Position numbers and translations under genes: made by a program | Shown: positions 51,448-61,649 of the stretch, one piece after another | Position numbering within the stretch: position 1 is the first letter of the stretch | Layout: the number at the start of each line of letters is the position of its first letter | Notes under the pieces: model-generated | Databases searched by the model: none | Seen by the model: the letters and a program-made list of their open reading frames with translations, nothing else | Told to the model about the DNA's origin: nothing | Source: Flectonema sp. DT1601 | Lineage: Eukaryota; Euglenozoa; Diplonemea; Diplonemida; Diplonemidae | Assembly: GCA_964019425.1 (NCBI GenBank) | Contig: OZ025790.1 | Location: 868,001-932,000, forward strand | DNA length: 64,000 nt | Direction: 5' to 3'

Positions 51448-54400
51448 TTAACGAAGCAGTCCGCTTGATGATTTAGATTTTGTCTTTCTAGAAGCAGTCG
51501 TCGCAGCTTCATCAGTCTCTTCTTCTTCTTCGGCTTCTTCAGTTTTTGACATGCTCAGTTCCATTTGAATCTGAGTAACTCTGTCTTTATTGGTGGATGG
51601 ATTTGATTTTGTTCTGTTCAAAAGGTGGGTTACGAATTCACGTAGACGGACTATTTCGTGTTGTTGTCTAGCCATTTCCTGATTGTTTTGCTCAACCTGA
51701 TGAACTACTTCTGCGATGTTGAGAGATTCAAGCTCTGCAAGTTCAAAAAGAGATTTCGTTGTATTCTCGGGACTGTTTTTCCTCATTGAACGGATACGAC
51801 CCGCTGAAGTAGATGCTGCTGTTGCTGGTCTGGATGCAGGTGCTGGTGAAGTTGCAGCATTTCTTCCTAATTGCTGTCGGATATCTTTGACGTCATCTTC
51901 AACGATTCGGACTTTTTCTAAAATATTTTTCTTTTCGTGACGCAGTTCGTTTATTTCGCGGACAAGCAACGAATTTTCTGCCGCCTTCCGATGATTATCC
52001 TGGCTCAGATTCAACTCCCTCCTTTCATTTTGTTTTTTCAAAGAACTGAACTGCTTCTCGCTATACACTCGCTGTCGATGAAAATCATGAACAACACTCG
52101 TAGATAAAACTGATACGTCATCTCTTGTCGTACACTTCTCCACAATGTCTCTCACGTCGTACAAAAGACGTCGTGTAGGCGACGATGCGATGATTGTCAT
52201 TAGTTTTCGTAAGAGTCCTTTTATTAGTATGCATTTACCTTCTAATAAATGTTTACTTTGAGATACCTCCTTATATATGACTTGTAACTTATCTTCTTTG
52301 GCCTCAAGTGCACGGTGGAGAGCGTCAGTGTCGTTGGTTACTTTCGCTAGTTCAAGTTCCATTTCAGACATCCTTTCGAGCATAACTCGAATTTGATCTT
52401 CCTTCGGAGCGACATCTTTACGAAGTTCATTAAATTTGAATGCCAAGACGTATCGAAGTTTTTCTAGTTCGGTTGTCTGTTTTTGAAGTTCTAAAATTTT
52501 CTTTTCTGAAGTACCAATCGTGTCGATTCGTACATCAATTTCTAACCGTAAAGCGTCATTCGCTTTGTCGTGTTCTCTATTCTTAAGAATCGCTCTTGCT
52601 AAAATATCTTCCCTAGTTTTTAGATCTCGTTGGAGTTTTACGACGTCCTGCATATCTTTTTCTTGTGTTCTGTGACCAATATTCCATTGAAGAATATCTT
52701 TCTCACATTGAACATCCAACTGTTCTTTTTGTTGTTGGTATTGCTGTTTGACATGTTGGATTTCTTCTTCATATTCGTGTTCAAGTTGTTCTAAGTGAGA
52801 GTCACCTTCTTGACGTTGAACCTCACGTTCTTTTTGTATTGAAGCCATTTCTTGTTTAATATTGTACTCTAACTCAGATGCTTCAAGTCTGATCTTTTCC
52901 TTTGTCTTGTCCCAGTCTCGTCTAATCGATTGTAATTTGTTTTCATATTGCACTACTAAATCGTCTTTGTTGTCTTTGCATTTTCTGTATTTCTGTTCGA
53001 GGGCATCGGTTCTGGTTTTGTATAAAATTTCTAAGTCTTCAGCAGCTTTCAGATGGTGTGTTTCTAATTCACGTTTTTTTTCTTCAGATGCCTGCAGAAC
53101 ACTTTCCTTGTCTTTTTGAGCTTGAATAGTTTGCTGGAAATGTGATTCAACCTGGGAAGCAGTCTCAGAACGTTTCTGATCAACGGCGATTTCGAACTGT
53201 TGTCGATGACGACGGAGATCTTGTCCCTGTCTGAGTTCCATTTGATTATTTAAATTAGTCAACTCGTTGACTTTTGCGTTCTGAACATCTAATTCTGATT
53301 GAAGAAAATAAGCGACGTCTTCAAAACTACTCGCCGCATTGAATGATTGAGTGTTTTTACCACCACTAGCAGCAGCTGTGGAGTTTAAAGCACCAGTTTG
53401 ATTACCCGCAGTCGCTGCAGCAGATAACACATCAAATGCGAAGAGAGTATTGTCGCTACCGACGCTGAATAGTAATTTCTCATCGGAGCTTAACGTCAGT
53501 AGTACAACTGCTGATTGATGTGCATCAACCACTGATGAAGGCTGTGCTTGACCTGGTGGTAATGGCCATTGATATGCACGAATGTGGCCGGTTATAGTTC
53601 CAACAAATAACGTTTTATGAACCATTGATAAAACACATTCCCTGGTGTGAGGTTTGCCATGAGTTTGTCTATTCTGAACGACACCTAAAAAGATTGGCTG
53701 ATGTTGACAATGTGTTGATCCCTCAGCTGGTTCACTTTGAGATGCTGGTTGTGTTTGAGTATTGTTTGTAGATGATGTGGTTGTTTCATTCTTTTTATTA
53801 TTGCAATCCATTTCATAACTTCTAAGAGTGATGGAACCTTCAGCGAGTCCCAAGTCTGATACTTTATTTGTTCCAAGAGAAATTAGCGTCTTGGTATCGT
53901 CATCATAAGCAATGCAGTTGTGAGCAACTGCCTTCGCTGATATGTCTAACTTTGATTCTTTCTTACAAGTTTCAATCGTCCAAGTGTGAATTGAACCTTC
54001 ATAACCTGCAGACACTAATTGTTGATCACTATTTATCCAGGCAATTGATCTCACCATCGATGAGTGTCCCGATAAAAACCCAATACATCCAAAGGTAAAT
54101 GTATTATAAAGAAATATCTTAGTCACTACCGATGCTGCAAAGAAATGACCACCTTTACTAAATGAAAGTTGTTTGCAATGTTTAACAGGGAATTCCTGAA
54201 CAGGATACAAGTCAGTTGATAACACACAGAACATGGTGAGACGATATTTAAATGCAGCTGCGATTCTTAGACCCGACGGATGACAAGAGACGGCCTGTAT
54301 TTCCTCATCAAAGACTGCATCGATTTCAATTTTTCTTTTTACGTAATTCCATACCCGGATGTGTTTGTCAACACTGCTTGTTACGATAATATTCTTTTGA

Positions 54401-55629
54401 ACACACGTTGATATCGCTGTAACCTGCCCCCCATGAAAACCAATACTCAAAGGTTTAAAAATCGTATCTCTTTGCAAAGCAGAATCGGGTGCCTGTCCCA
54501 ACTGAGAAGGTTCTCTTTTATCAGTATCAAGAATATCAATACTGACTAAAGGGAATAGAGAAGCTGTGTTATCACTTAACATACAGACAATGCACTCTTC
54601 GTTTGGGCTTACTGATAAAGCTGTTATTCTTGATGTGTCGTTTGATTGAAAGCATCTATATATTTGAAACACTGTACTGTCATACGTCCTTTCGAATATA
54701 GAAAGTCGTCCGCCATCTCCGGCTACAGCTAGTCCTCTGCTAATGGAAGTGATTGAGCAGATGGCGTGATTATCGTTGTGTAGAACTTTTTTTAATTCCA
54801 AATGTTCAAATATGAGAATATCACCCTCAACCGTTCCGACCACAAGTTTTTCATCGTCAAACCAAGTGTGAGTTGTGTATCTATATTCTCGTCGTTTGGC
54901 CATCGGATCGACTGCTTTCAACTGATTCGGAGTGTATTTAAGTATCCTCATACCTGATATACCAGTAACACATAAAGAACTACTTGACCATGGCGATATT
55001 GATATTTCATTCACTCGTATGTTGTTATCAGACATTGCTACTAGTCTTGCTGGAGCCTTATCTAGTTGCCAAATATAAACGAATCCTTCTGGAGCTGATG
55101 TTGCTGTTGCTAATAATTTATTATCGCTTGAGAACCCCATGGCGACTACAGGTTGCTTTGATAGATACGCGAATGATAATACTCTTGTTTTTTTAACTTG
55201 AAATTGAACAGCTGATGCTTGAGAACGATTACCGTCTGTCTGCTTTGATGATTTCCCGCCAAGCAATGCCCAGACTGATACTTCAGTTGATCCTCCAGGC
55301 TTGTCTTCAACCAGCTGTTCTGATAAAGCGAGATACTTCCTGTTGCTGGTTAGAGCAAAGCAAAGCACTTCCTGAGTCTTAGGTTGTTTTAAAATAAATT
55401 TATACTGCGCAGTGTCATAGTTATATATTGCGAGATGTTTACCGACATTGTAGATGAGAACTCCATCTGCTATGTGTTCAATTTGACGCGCTTGATCGTT
55501 TTGTTGACCACCAAAACCCAAAGTACAGTTGAAAACCAGCTGAGCAGTTTTATTGTTAGACTGTTGTTGTCGTTGTTGTGATGTGCTGGCTTCTGTATGG
55601 TCCCCAGAGTCTTGTAGTTCAGACTGCAT
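51448..55629 (-). CDS. CFAP57: CFAP57-like WD-repeat flagellar protein
   Basis: This 1,393-residue protein closely fits CFAP57 (WDR65), a regulator and inner-dynein-arm adapter of motile cilia and flagella. Residues about 25-700 contain two successive WD40 propellers (VYIWQLDKAP, IRVWNYVKRK and IHTWTIETCK mark repeat ends). Residues about 730-1250 are an almost continuous coiled coil (VNELTNLNNQMELRQGQD onwards). The tail is low-complexity, acidic then basic. The length is slightly above the roughly 1,250 residues of the human protein because of Gln/Ser/Thr-rich insertions. An acceptor (TTTTCACAG, AG at 55648-55649) lies 18 bases before the ATG. Its presence implies that the organism builds a motile flagellum. 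Confidence 0.88.
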   Translation of the reverse strand: MQSELQDSGDHTEASTSQQRQQQSNNKTAQLVFNCTLGFGGQQNDQARQIEHIADGVLIYNVGKHLAIYNYDTAQYKFILKQPKTQEVLCFALTSNRKYLALSEQLVEDKPGGSTEVSVWALLGGKSSKQTDGNRSQASAVQFQVKKTRVLSFAYLSKQPVVAMGFSSDNKLLATATSAPEGFVYIWQLDKAPARLVAMSDNNIRVNEISISPWSSSSLCVTGISGMRILKYTPNQLKAVDPMAKRREYRYTTHTWFDDEKLVVGTVEGDILIFEHLELKKVLHNDNHAICSITSISRGLAVAGDGGRLSIFERTYDSTVFQIYRCFQSNDTSRITALSVSPNEECIVCMLSDNTASLFPLVSIDILDTDKREPSQLGQAPDSALQRDTIFKPLSIGFHGGQVTAISTCVQKNIIVTSSVDKHIRVWNYVKRKIEIDAVFDEEIQAVSCHPSGLRIAAAFKYRLTMFCVLSTDLYPVQEFPVKHCKQLSFSKGGHFFAASVVTKIFLYNTFTFGCIGFLSGHSSMVRSIAWINSDQQLVSAGYEGSIHTWTIETCKKESKLDISAKAVAHNCIAYDDDTKTLISLGTNKVSDLGLAEGSITLRSYEMDCNNKKNETTTSSTNNTQTQPASQSEPAEGSTHCQHQPIFLGVVQNRQTHGKPHTRECVLSMVHKTLFVGTITGHIRAYQWPLPPGQAQPSSVVDAHQSAVVLLTLSSDEKLLFSVGSDNTLFAFDVLSAAATAGNQTGALNSTAAASGGKNTQSFNAASSFEDVAYFLQSELDVQNAKVNELTNLNNQMELRQGQDLRRHRQQFEIAVDQKRSETASQVESHFQQTIQAQKDKESVLQASEEKKRELETHHLKAAEDLEILYKTRTDALEQKYRKCKDNKDDLVVQYENKLQSIRRDWDKTKEKIRLEASELEYNIKQEMASIQKEREVQRQEGDSHLEQLEHEYEEEIQHVKQQYQQQKEQLDVQCEKDILQWNIGHRTQEKDMQDVVKLQRDLKTREDILARAILKNREHDKANDALRLEIDVRIDTIGTSEKKILELQKQTTELEKLRYVLAFKFNELRKDVAPKEDQIRVMLERMSEMELELAKVTNDTDALHRALEAKEDKLQVIYKEVSQSKHLLEGKCILIKGLLRKLMTIIASSPTRRLLYDVRDIVEKCTTRDDVSVLSTSVVHDFHRQRVYSEKQFSSLKKQNERRELNLSQDNHRKAAENSLLVREINELRHEKKNILEKVRIVEDDVKDIRQQLGRNAATSPAPASRPATAASTSAGRIRSMRKNSPENTTKSLFELAELESLNIAEVVHQVEQNNQEMARQQHEIVRLREFVTHLLNRTKSNPSTNKDRVTQIQMELSMSKTEEAEEEEETDEAATTASRKTKSKSSSGLLR

Positions 55630-55647
55630 ATTAATGGGGGTGTCGTA

Positions 55648-55650
55648 CTG
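55648..55650 (-). promoter_or_regulatory. Trans-splice acceptor of the CFAP57 gene
   Basis: ATTATTTTCACAG lies 18 bases before the ATG at 55629. Confidence 0.65.
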
Positions 55651-55753
55651 TGAAAATAATAGTTCTCCAAATCAAGAAAATAATAATTCATAGTTCGAAA
55701 AAGGAATATCAGAATCAAGTAGAAACCTGTTCATTAAGCATCACAAACAGATG

Positions 55754-56521
55754 TCAAATAGATATAAGAGGGAGAGAAACAAAACTATCCGTGCAACGAC
55801 ACCGCACGAGAGATCTTAACCCAGGAAGAGTTGGTTCCAAATTCACAAGCATACTAACAAACAAATACTTCGGTCGAATAATTGATTTTTGTCGTCGTCT
55901 TCTACGAGACTCCCACTGAGCAAGTTCTTGAGAGGCTTGCAATGGAGAGGTAAGTCCCTGATCGGCTTGTTTTCGAATAGCTTTCTGACGAACAGGTATA
56001 TAATAAAGCCGATCTATATAAATATCCTGCTGTCGAGGAGTTAGCTTAACAGGGGGAATGAACGGAGTTTGACAAGGAGAACACGTCTCACAACTATAGC
56101 AAGGATGCTTTGAACGATCAGTGACTCTGGGATGACGCTGCTCAGAAACAGTTAATTGTTTCACAGCTTTACTACGAACTGGTGCAACTGGAGGGAAAGC
56201 ACATCCACCTTTAGGGAGAGTTTCAACCAGCGCTGTTGTAAACGGACTGCCTCTTTCTAAAACGCCTAAGCGATCCTCTAATCGTTCAGAGTCTGTGATG
56301 AGAACGTAACCACTTTTATCTCTACGAAGTTTCCTTTGTCTGGTTAGGAATTCAGATAGAATGCATTTTTGTTTTTTAACAATCTCCTTCATTTCCCATT
56401 TTGCTTCCCTAAGCATTGCTGCTGTTCGTCGTAGTTTTGTTCTACCAACAGTTCGTTTTTGTGTCGTGGGAGGCTTTGGAATTTTATCCGAGCGTCGCTG
56501 TTTTATTAGTGACATCTGCAT
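55754..56521 (-). CDS. Basic protein of unknown function, full-length copy
   Basis: The 255-residue protein is very rich in Arg, Lys and Gln. The N-terminal 60 residues are a basic helix (KLRRTAAMLREAKWEMKEIV, then KKQKCIL). A middle part contains a cysteine cluster (CYSCETCSPC) that could bind metal. A region with LTPRQQDIYIDRLYYIPVRQ follows, a pattern seen in kinetoplastid flagellar or cytoskeletal proteins with RLY-type repeats. The last 55 residues are mixed in character. There are no membrane segments. A shortened paralogue lies at 57942-58280. No firm family is assigned. Some kinetoplastid axoneme proteins look similar, but this is inference. Confidence 0.6.
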   Translation of the reverse strand: MQMSLIKQRRSDKIPKPPTTQKRTVGRTKLRRTAAMLREAKWEMKEIVKKQKCILSEFLTRQRKLRRDKSGYVLITDSERLEDRLGVLERGSPFTTALVETLPKGGCAFPPVAPVRSKAVKQLTVSEQRHPRVTDRSKHPCYSCETCSPCQTPFIPPVKLTPRQQDIYIDRLYYIPVRQKAIRKQADQGLTSPLQASQELAQWESRRRRRQKSIIRPKYLFVSMLVNLEPTLPGLRSLVRCRCTDSFVSLPLISI

Positions 56522-57217
56522 CTTTACATCAATCTCAGAAGGAACGTTTATCTACATCATGGAACCGAATGATGAAAATAAAAAATTGATCTTTTGATTC
56601 TGTTCTGTTATTCCTGTTGGGGAGTGAAGTACGATAAAGATAAAGAATCACCTGCATAAGACTCCAACCCTCGAATGAAAAGAAATTGAGGTTGGGTTGG
56701 TGGATTGCTATTCAATTTTGTCGGAGAAATAGCACCTTCCCAATTCTTGTAATGAAAAAAAAAAAAAAAAAAAAAAAAAAATATTCATACAAATAAGTAT
56801 GGAAAACAACGATCGAACACTACGGTGGGGAAAAAAAAAAAAACTTTCATTCCACACGCCTAGAATATATAAACCTATCCCACTAAAGCCGAAGACAAAC
56901 AGCAAGACAGGAATGGAAAGACGAATACAGGTGCAAAGACATGTTGTACACACAATATCCCAATAAGACTTTCTCAGGGGAATCAGAAACCGATGATAAG
57001 GAGGTTAATCAAAAAAAAAAAAAAAGAAAAAAAAAAAGACAACTACATGGATGAAAATATTTCTTTTTTTTTTTTTTTTTTTTTTTTTTGGCCCGACATA
57101 AAAATCCCACTCCAATCAATGGTTGTGTATTTCAAGCCGTTATTTATTTGTTTTTTTTTTTTTTTCATCAAAATAAATAGGTCGGAGGGAGGGAGATACC
57201 AACATTAAAAAAGACTA
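56522..57217. other. Spacer of duplicated block, unit A
   Basis: Closely matched by 58281-59194. It contains A runs near 56756-56780 and a T run at 57062-57090. It lacks the two extra segments found in unit B at 58487-58605 and 58643-58698. Confidence 0.7.
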
Positions 57218-57742
57218 TCAGAAGAGAGCGTACATCTTGTCGGACTTGCCAAGTCCATGAAATTCAACTTTCTGAGAGCATAAGCAAGTCATTTTTTGAG
57301 TAGTTGGTGCGGTAATGCAGTATGGAGCTCCCATCCACCAGTTGTTAGTGGTGTCATAGTGTCCTTGGGCAATTCGGAAATTGCGGCAAGTGACAGATCT
57401 GTTTCCTGTTCTAAGAGTAAGGTTTCCAAAGATACCAAAGTTCAACTTATGTGGTAACACATCAAGCATATGCTCAGTCGCTAAGACATTCACAGGGGTT
57501 ACTCCGTCAACAAAAGCAGCTGCGCATTCTTCGCTCCCGTGTCTTCCGGCATCAACCTTAATACCATTACCGCTTTGTGTAACACCTCCATATGGTTGTC
57601 CCTTTGTGATAGCGTAGTGATCAACACTGAAGTTAGCAGTCAGGGTACCATTTCCCTCAAAGTAAACCCAATTATCATGTTCTTTCTTCGCCTGAGCAGT
57701 GCAAGCGAAGAGGGCGAGAACAATAGCAACACGTGTGAACAT
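57218..57742 (-). CDS. Small secreted glycoprotein, copy A
   Basis: The product has 174 residues from the ATG at 57742. The frame continues upstream only through T- and A-rich leader. A signal peptide (MFTRVAIVLALFACTAQA) is followed by a compact domain with four sequons (NGT, NFS, NLT, NRS) and Cys residues in EECAAAF, VTCRNF, PYCITA and MTCLCSQ, enough for two or three disulfides. The pattern of short strands (WVYFEGNGTLTANFSVDHY; LNFGIFGNLTLRTG) suggests a beta-sandwich. There is no membrane span or GPI signal, so it should be soluble. It is duplicated at 59195-59719. The family is not recognised. Confidence 0.75.
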   Translation of the reverse strand: MFTRVAIVLALFACTAQAKKEHDNWVYFEGNGTLTANFSVDHYAITKGQPYGGVTQSGNGIKVDAGRHGSEECAAAFVDGVTPVNVLATEHMLDVLPHKLNFGIFGNLTLRTGNRSVTCRNFRIAQGHYDTTNNWWMGAPYCITAPTTQKMTCLCSQKVEFHGLGKSDKMYALF

Positions 57743-57941
57743 TATAGTTTTTGTTTTTTGTTTTTTGTGGATTTTTTTCCTCTTTTTTGAAAAACGAATT
57801 AAATAATATTGAACTACAGTTCTTATGTGTGGAGTCGATTTCGATCTCAACCGTGGCTGAGAGTGCAAGCAGCTGATTTTGTTATGTAATTCCTGTGGAT
57901 GATGAAATGGTTTGTTTTCTTTTTGTATTCTCACATTCAAG

Positions 57942-58280
57942 TCAACAACAAGCAAGAAAATAACTGCTTTCCTTTCTTTTTTTTTTTTCTTCCACAATGG
58001 GAATTTTTACCTCCATTCTACTCATCATCAGTCCCTGATCGGCTTGTTTTCGAATAGCTTTCTGACGAACAGGTATATAATAAAGCCGATCTATATAAAC
58101 ATCCTGCTGTCGAGGTAGAATGCATTTTTGTTTTTTAACAATCTCCTTCATTTCCCATTTTGCTTCCCTAAGCATTGCTGCTGTTCGTCGTAGTTTTGTT
58201 CTACCAACAGTTCGTTTTTGTGTCGTGGGAGGCTTTGGAATTTTATCCGAGCGTCGCTGTTTTATTAGTGACATCTGCAT
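57942..58280 (-). pseudogene. Shortened copy of the basic protein gene
   Basis: This copy of the gene at 55754-56521 keeps the first 55 residues (through KKQKCIL). It has lost 318 bases (equivalent to 56039-56356), exactly 106 codons, so the frame resumes at PRQQDVYIDRLYY. After KQADQGL the natural C-terminus is gone and the frame runs into leader sequence of the neighbouring secreted-protein unit. A 112-residue product is possible. Loss of the Cys cluster and the tail makes it likely non-functional. About 20 bases at the broken end (CCATTCTACTCATCATCAG, 58013-58031) also occur at 60613-60631. Confidence 0.65.
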
Positions 58281-58486
58281 CTTTACATCAATCTCAGAAG
58301 GAACGTTTATCTACATCATGGAACCGAATGATGAAAATAAAAAATTGATCTTTTGATTCTGTTCTGTCATTCCTGTTGGGGAGTGAAGTACGATAAAGAT
58401 AAAGAATCACCTGCATAAGACTCCAACCCTCGAATGAAAAGAAATTGAGGTTGGGTTGGTGGATTGCTATTCAATTTTGTCGGAGA

Positions 58487-58605
58487 ACTAGTTACTTAGC
58501 GAGCCCGACATACCATCGAGTTCCGGTTAGATACAACAGGGTGGAATGGTTAACCACCTGTGAGTCCCCAATACTACGACTTTATGTCGAACCTGATCCC
58601 TGACA
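58487..58605. mobile_element. Short R3 repeat inserted in duplicated block B
   Basis: About 120 bases (starting CTAGTTACTTAGCGAGCCCG) are present here but absent from the otherwise matching position near 56727 in unit A. The sequence is related to the R3 copies at 36486 and 37285. The presence/absence contrast supports mobility. Confidence 0.6.
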
Positions 58606-58642
58606 AATTGCACCTTACCAATTCTTGTAATTAAAAAAAGAA

Positions 58643-58697
58643 AACCATTTAGATTAGCCTTATATTTCGTGTTTTTTTGTTACCGACTACGTTGGTA

Positions 58698-58741
<44 letters not shown>
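58643..58741. mobile_element. R7 element with a 43-base A tail, internally deleted
   Basis: It starts AACCATTTAGATTAGCCTTA and ends CCGACTACGTTGGTAC followed by about 43 A. Unit A has only an A run here. The ends match those of the longer copy at 61084-61239; the centre is missing. Confidence 0.6.
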
Positions 58742-58743
<2 letters not shown>

Positions 58744-59194
58744 TAATATTATTCATACAAAATAAGTATGGAAAACGACGATCGACCACTACGACTTACG
58801 GTAGTGGGGGGGAGAAAAAAAAAAAGAAATTTTCATTCCACACGCCTAGAATATATAAACCTATCCCACTAAAGCCGAAGACAAACAGCAAGACAGGAAT
58901 GGAAAGACGAATACAGGTGCAAAGACATGTTGTACACACAATATCCCAATAAGACTTTCTCAGGAATCTCGGAAACCGATGATAAGGAGGTTAATCAAAA
59001 AAAAAAAAAAAAAAAAAGACAACTACATGGATGAAAATATCTCATTTTTTTTTATTTTTTTTTTTTGACCCGACATAAAAATCCCACTCCAATCAATGGT
59101 TGTGTATTTCAAGCCGTTATTTATTTATTTATTTTTTTCGTTCATCAAAATTAATAAGTCGGAGGGAGGGAGATACCAACATTAAAAAAGACTA

Positions 59195-59719
59195 TCAGAA
59201 GAGAGCGTACATCTTGTCGGACTTGCCAAGTCCATGAAATACAACTTTCTGAGGGCAATAGCAAGTCATTTTTTGAGTAGTTGGTGCGGTAATGCAGTAT
59301 GGAGCTCCCATCCACCAATTGTTAGTGGTTCCATAGTGTCCTTGGGCAATTCGGAAATTTTGGCAAGTGACAGATTTGTTTCCCGTTCTAAGAGTAAGGT
59401 TTCCAAAGATACCAAAGTTCAACTCATGTGGTAACATATCAATCATATTCTTAGTTGCTAAAAGGTTCACGAGAATTACTCCGTCAACAAAAGCAGCTGC
59501 GCATTCTTCGCTCCCGTGTCTTCCGGCAGAAACCTTAATGCCATTACCGCTTTGTGTAACACCTCCATATGGTTGTCCCTTTGTGATAGCGTAGTGATCA
59601 ACACTGAAGTTAGCAGTCAGGGTACCATTTCCCTCAAAGTAAACCCAATTATCATGTTCTTTCTTCGCCTGAGCAGTGCAAGCGAAGAGGGCGAGAACAA
59701 TAGCAACACGTGTGAACAT
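59195..59719 (-). CDS. Small secreted glycoprotein, copy B
   Basis: A 174-residue paralogue of the gene at 57218-57742 with an identical signal peptide and N-terminal 60 residues. Differences cluster in one segment (TPVNVLATEHMLDVLPHKLN in A against ILVNLLATKNMIDMLPHELN in B) and near the C-terminus (CLCSQKVE against CYCPQKVV). The cysteines and three or four sequons are kept. The clustered replacements suggest either relaxed constraint on one surface or selection for variation there; I cannot separate these by eye. The leader, including repeated TTTTTTG units, is shared with copy A. Confidence 0.75.
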   Translation of the reverse strand: MFTRVAIVLALFACTAQAKKEHDNWVYFEGNGTLTANFSVDHYAITKGQPYGGVTQSGNGIKVSAGRHGSEECAAAFVDGVILVNLLATKNMIDMLPHELNFGIFGNLTLRTGNKSVTCQNFRIAQGHYGTTNNWWMGAPYCITAPTTQKMTCYCPQKVVFHGLGKSDKMYALF

Positions 59720-60464
59720 TATAGTTTTTGTTTTTTGTTTTTTGTTTTTTGTGGATTTTTTTCCTCTTTTTTGAAAAACGAATTAAATAATATTGAACTA
59801 CAGTTCTTATGTGTGGAGTCGATTTCGATCTCAACCGTGGCTGAGAGTGCAAGCAGCTGATTTTGTTATGTAATTCCTGTGGATGATGAAATGGTTTGTT
59901 TTCTTTTTGTATTCTCACATTCAAGTCAACAACAAGCAAGAAAATAACTGCTTTCCTTTCTTTTTTTTTTTTCTTCCACAATGGGAATCAAGGGAGGGAC
60001 ACGGTGAGTCCTGAACAAAGAGACTACAATATGAAAAGAGACAAGAATATGGAAAAAAAAAAAAAAAAAAAAAACGCTGTACCAGTAAGTCGATAATTGT
60101 GGGAGGGGAAAGGAAAAAAAAACTAGTTCGGCTTTGTTTTTAAGCATATCAAATAATTACTAGAATATCCTTTAAAAAAAAGGACAGAATTATGAAATAC
60201 ACGTCACGCTGCCTAGCAACTGAGTTTTTTTTTTTTTTTTTTTTTTTTTTGCTTCAGATATTTTTTTTTTTCTTGTTGAACACAACAAAAAAAAAAAAAA
60301 ATGAGAGGGGAATAAAATCGAAATTGAGAATGCGAAAGTTCCCAAAGGCAAGCTGTGCGAGAGGAGGGAAAATGAACAAATTTATTATTCAAAAAAAAAA
60401 AAAAACACGTGAGAGTGGTCGAAATTATTTTCAGAGAGAGTGTAATTTGCAAAGCAAGAGGGGT

Positions 60465-60525
60465 TGAATGTTTGAATTCATATAAAATACAACTGTTTTG
60501 TATCATATTAACAAAACGATAATCT
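60465..60525. repeat. Dispersed repeat family R5, diverged copy c
   Basis: Resembles copies a and b through TTTTGTATCATATTAACAAA and ACGATAATCTAAC, with several changes. Confidence 0.5.
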
Positions 60526-61083
60526 AACATCTGTTAAGGATACAGCGAACTATGGCGATGCTTTAACGTTAACTATTTAGGTTTCGAGAGTAACTCACTC
60601 CTCTTTATCTCCATTCTACTCATCATCAGTTATGGTGTAGAAGTCAGTCAGTCAATTATTGTGACTGAATAACTCTCAGTCAGCAAAAGAAACAAGCATA
60701 GGGGGTAAGCTATTTGACTAGGTTTATACAAATATAAATCTCTGCATTGTATCAAAGCAAGGAGGGGAAAACAAAAGGGCGGAATGTTGCTTGTCTCGTG
60801 AATGCTTTCTTTTACATAAATAAAGTTTACTTATCACGAGGCAACACCAACATTCGTTTTTTTTTTTTTTTTTTTTTTTTTTTTTCTTTCTGCAGACATC
60901 AATAAATATTAATGTGGGAACACTAATCGTTTTGGGAAAATACTTTTTTTAAGTTCGTTGCTTACGAAGTCCACGAATTTCCTTAACCACTTTGTGTGGC
61001 GAAGACTACACGAACGGATCCCGTGATGAAATATCATCAAGAAAACGGTTTTTTCATCAACCAGCAGTGACTCAAGAAAAAAA

Positions 61084-61239
61084 AACCATTCAGATTAACC
61101 TTATATTTCGTTGAACGCAGACAAAATCCTGTCGCACGGGGGAAATAAATCATGACCATAAGAAATATCGGTTTTCAATCTGAATAGTTTCTTCTCCGAC
61201 TGCGTCGGTACAAAAAAAAAAAAAAAAAAAAAAAAAAAA
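61084..61239. mobile_element. R7 element, longest copy, with inverted ends and A tail
   Basis: AACCATTCAGATT at 61084-61096 is the near-perfect inverse of AATCTGAATAGTT at 61177-61189. The sequence then runs CCGACTGCGTCGGTAC and about 28 A. Partial copies lie at 58643-58741 and 37975-38010. It could be a small retroposon or a transcribed hairpin RNA. Confidence 0.5.
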
Positions 61240-61649
61240 CGCTTCAAAATTTAATTTTGCGAATCGAAGGTTTTTGTTCCTTCTTAATTGTTATTCTTTT
61301 TTTTTTTTTTTTTTCCACAGAAAAAAAACTTCTTGGTAAGGAATAGTAAGAAAGGGGATATGTTTCGCAGGGACGTAGGGATATCCAGAGGAAAACGAAC
61401 TCTTCCTTCTTTGCAGTTGTCATCAATACAAAAACAAGAAGAACGAAGTGGAAGAGAGGGGAGGAATTAAAAAAAAAAAAAAAAAAAAAAAGAACTGTCT
61501 GGTTTATTGTGTAAACGTATCTATTAAGAAAATCTCCAAAAAAAAAGTCGGCAGTCAAAATACACAAAAAACAAGAAGAAAAATAATAATAAGGCCGATA
61601 AATTCAAATATAGAAAACACAGAAAAAAAAGGGGGAAAAAAAAACAACA

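Larger units (their letters stand above)
58281..59194. other. Spacer of duplicated block, unit B
   Basis: Homologous to 56522-57217, with the R3 and R7 insertions listed separately. No gene is seen. Confidence 0.7.
55930..59985 (-). repeat. Tandem duplication: secreted protein plus basic protein
   Basis: In transcription order: copy B secreted gene, shortened basic gene, copy A secreted gene, full basic gene. 57218-57995 matches 59195-59975, and 56357-57217 matches 58110-59194. Confidence 0.85.
59986..61649. other. Gene-free spacer with homopolymers and repeats
   Basis: A or T runs of 20 or more bases lie near 60227-60250, 60859-60885, 61212-61239 and 61470-61491. R5 copy c and the R7 element lie here. 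Frames in this region are homopolymer artefacts. Confidence 0.65.

Noticed and set aside
56708-57208. Phe/Lys-rich small frames on both strands
   Set aside because: They are homopolymer artefacts in the spacer of the duplicated block.
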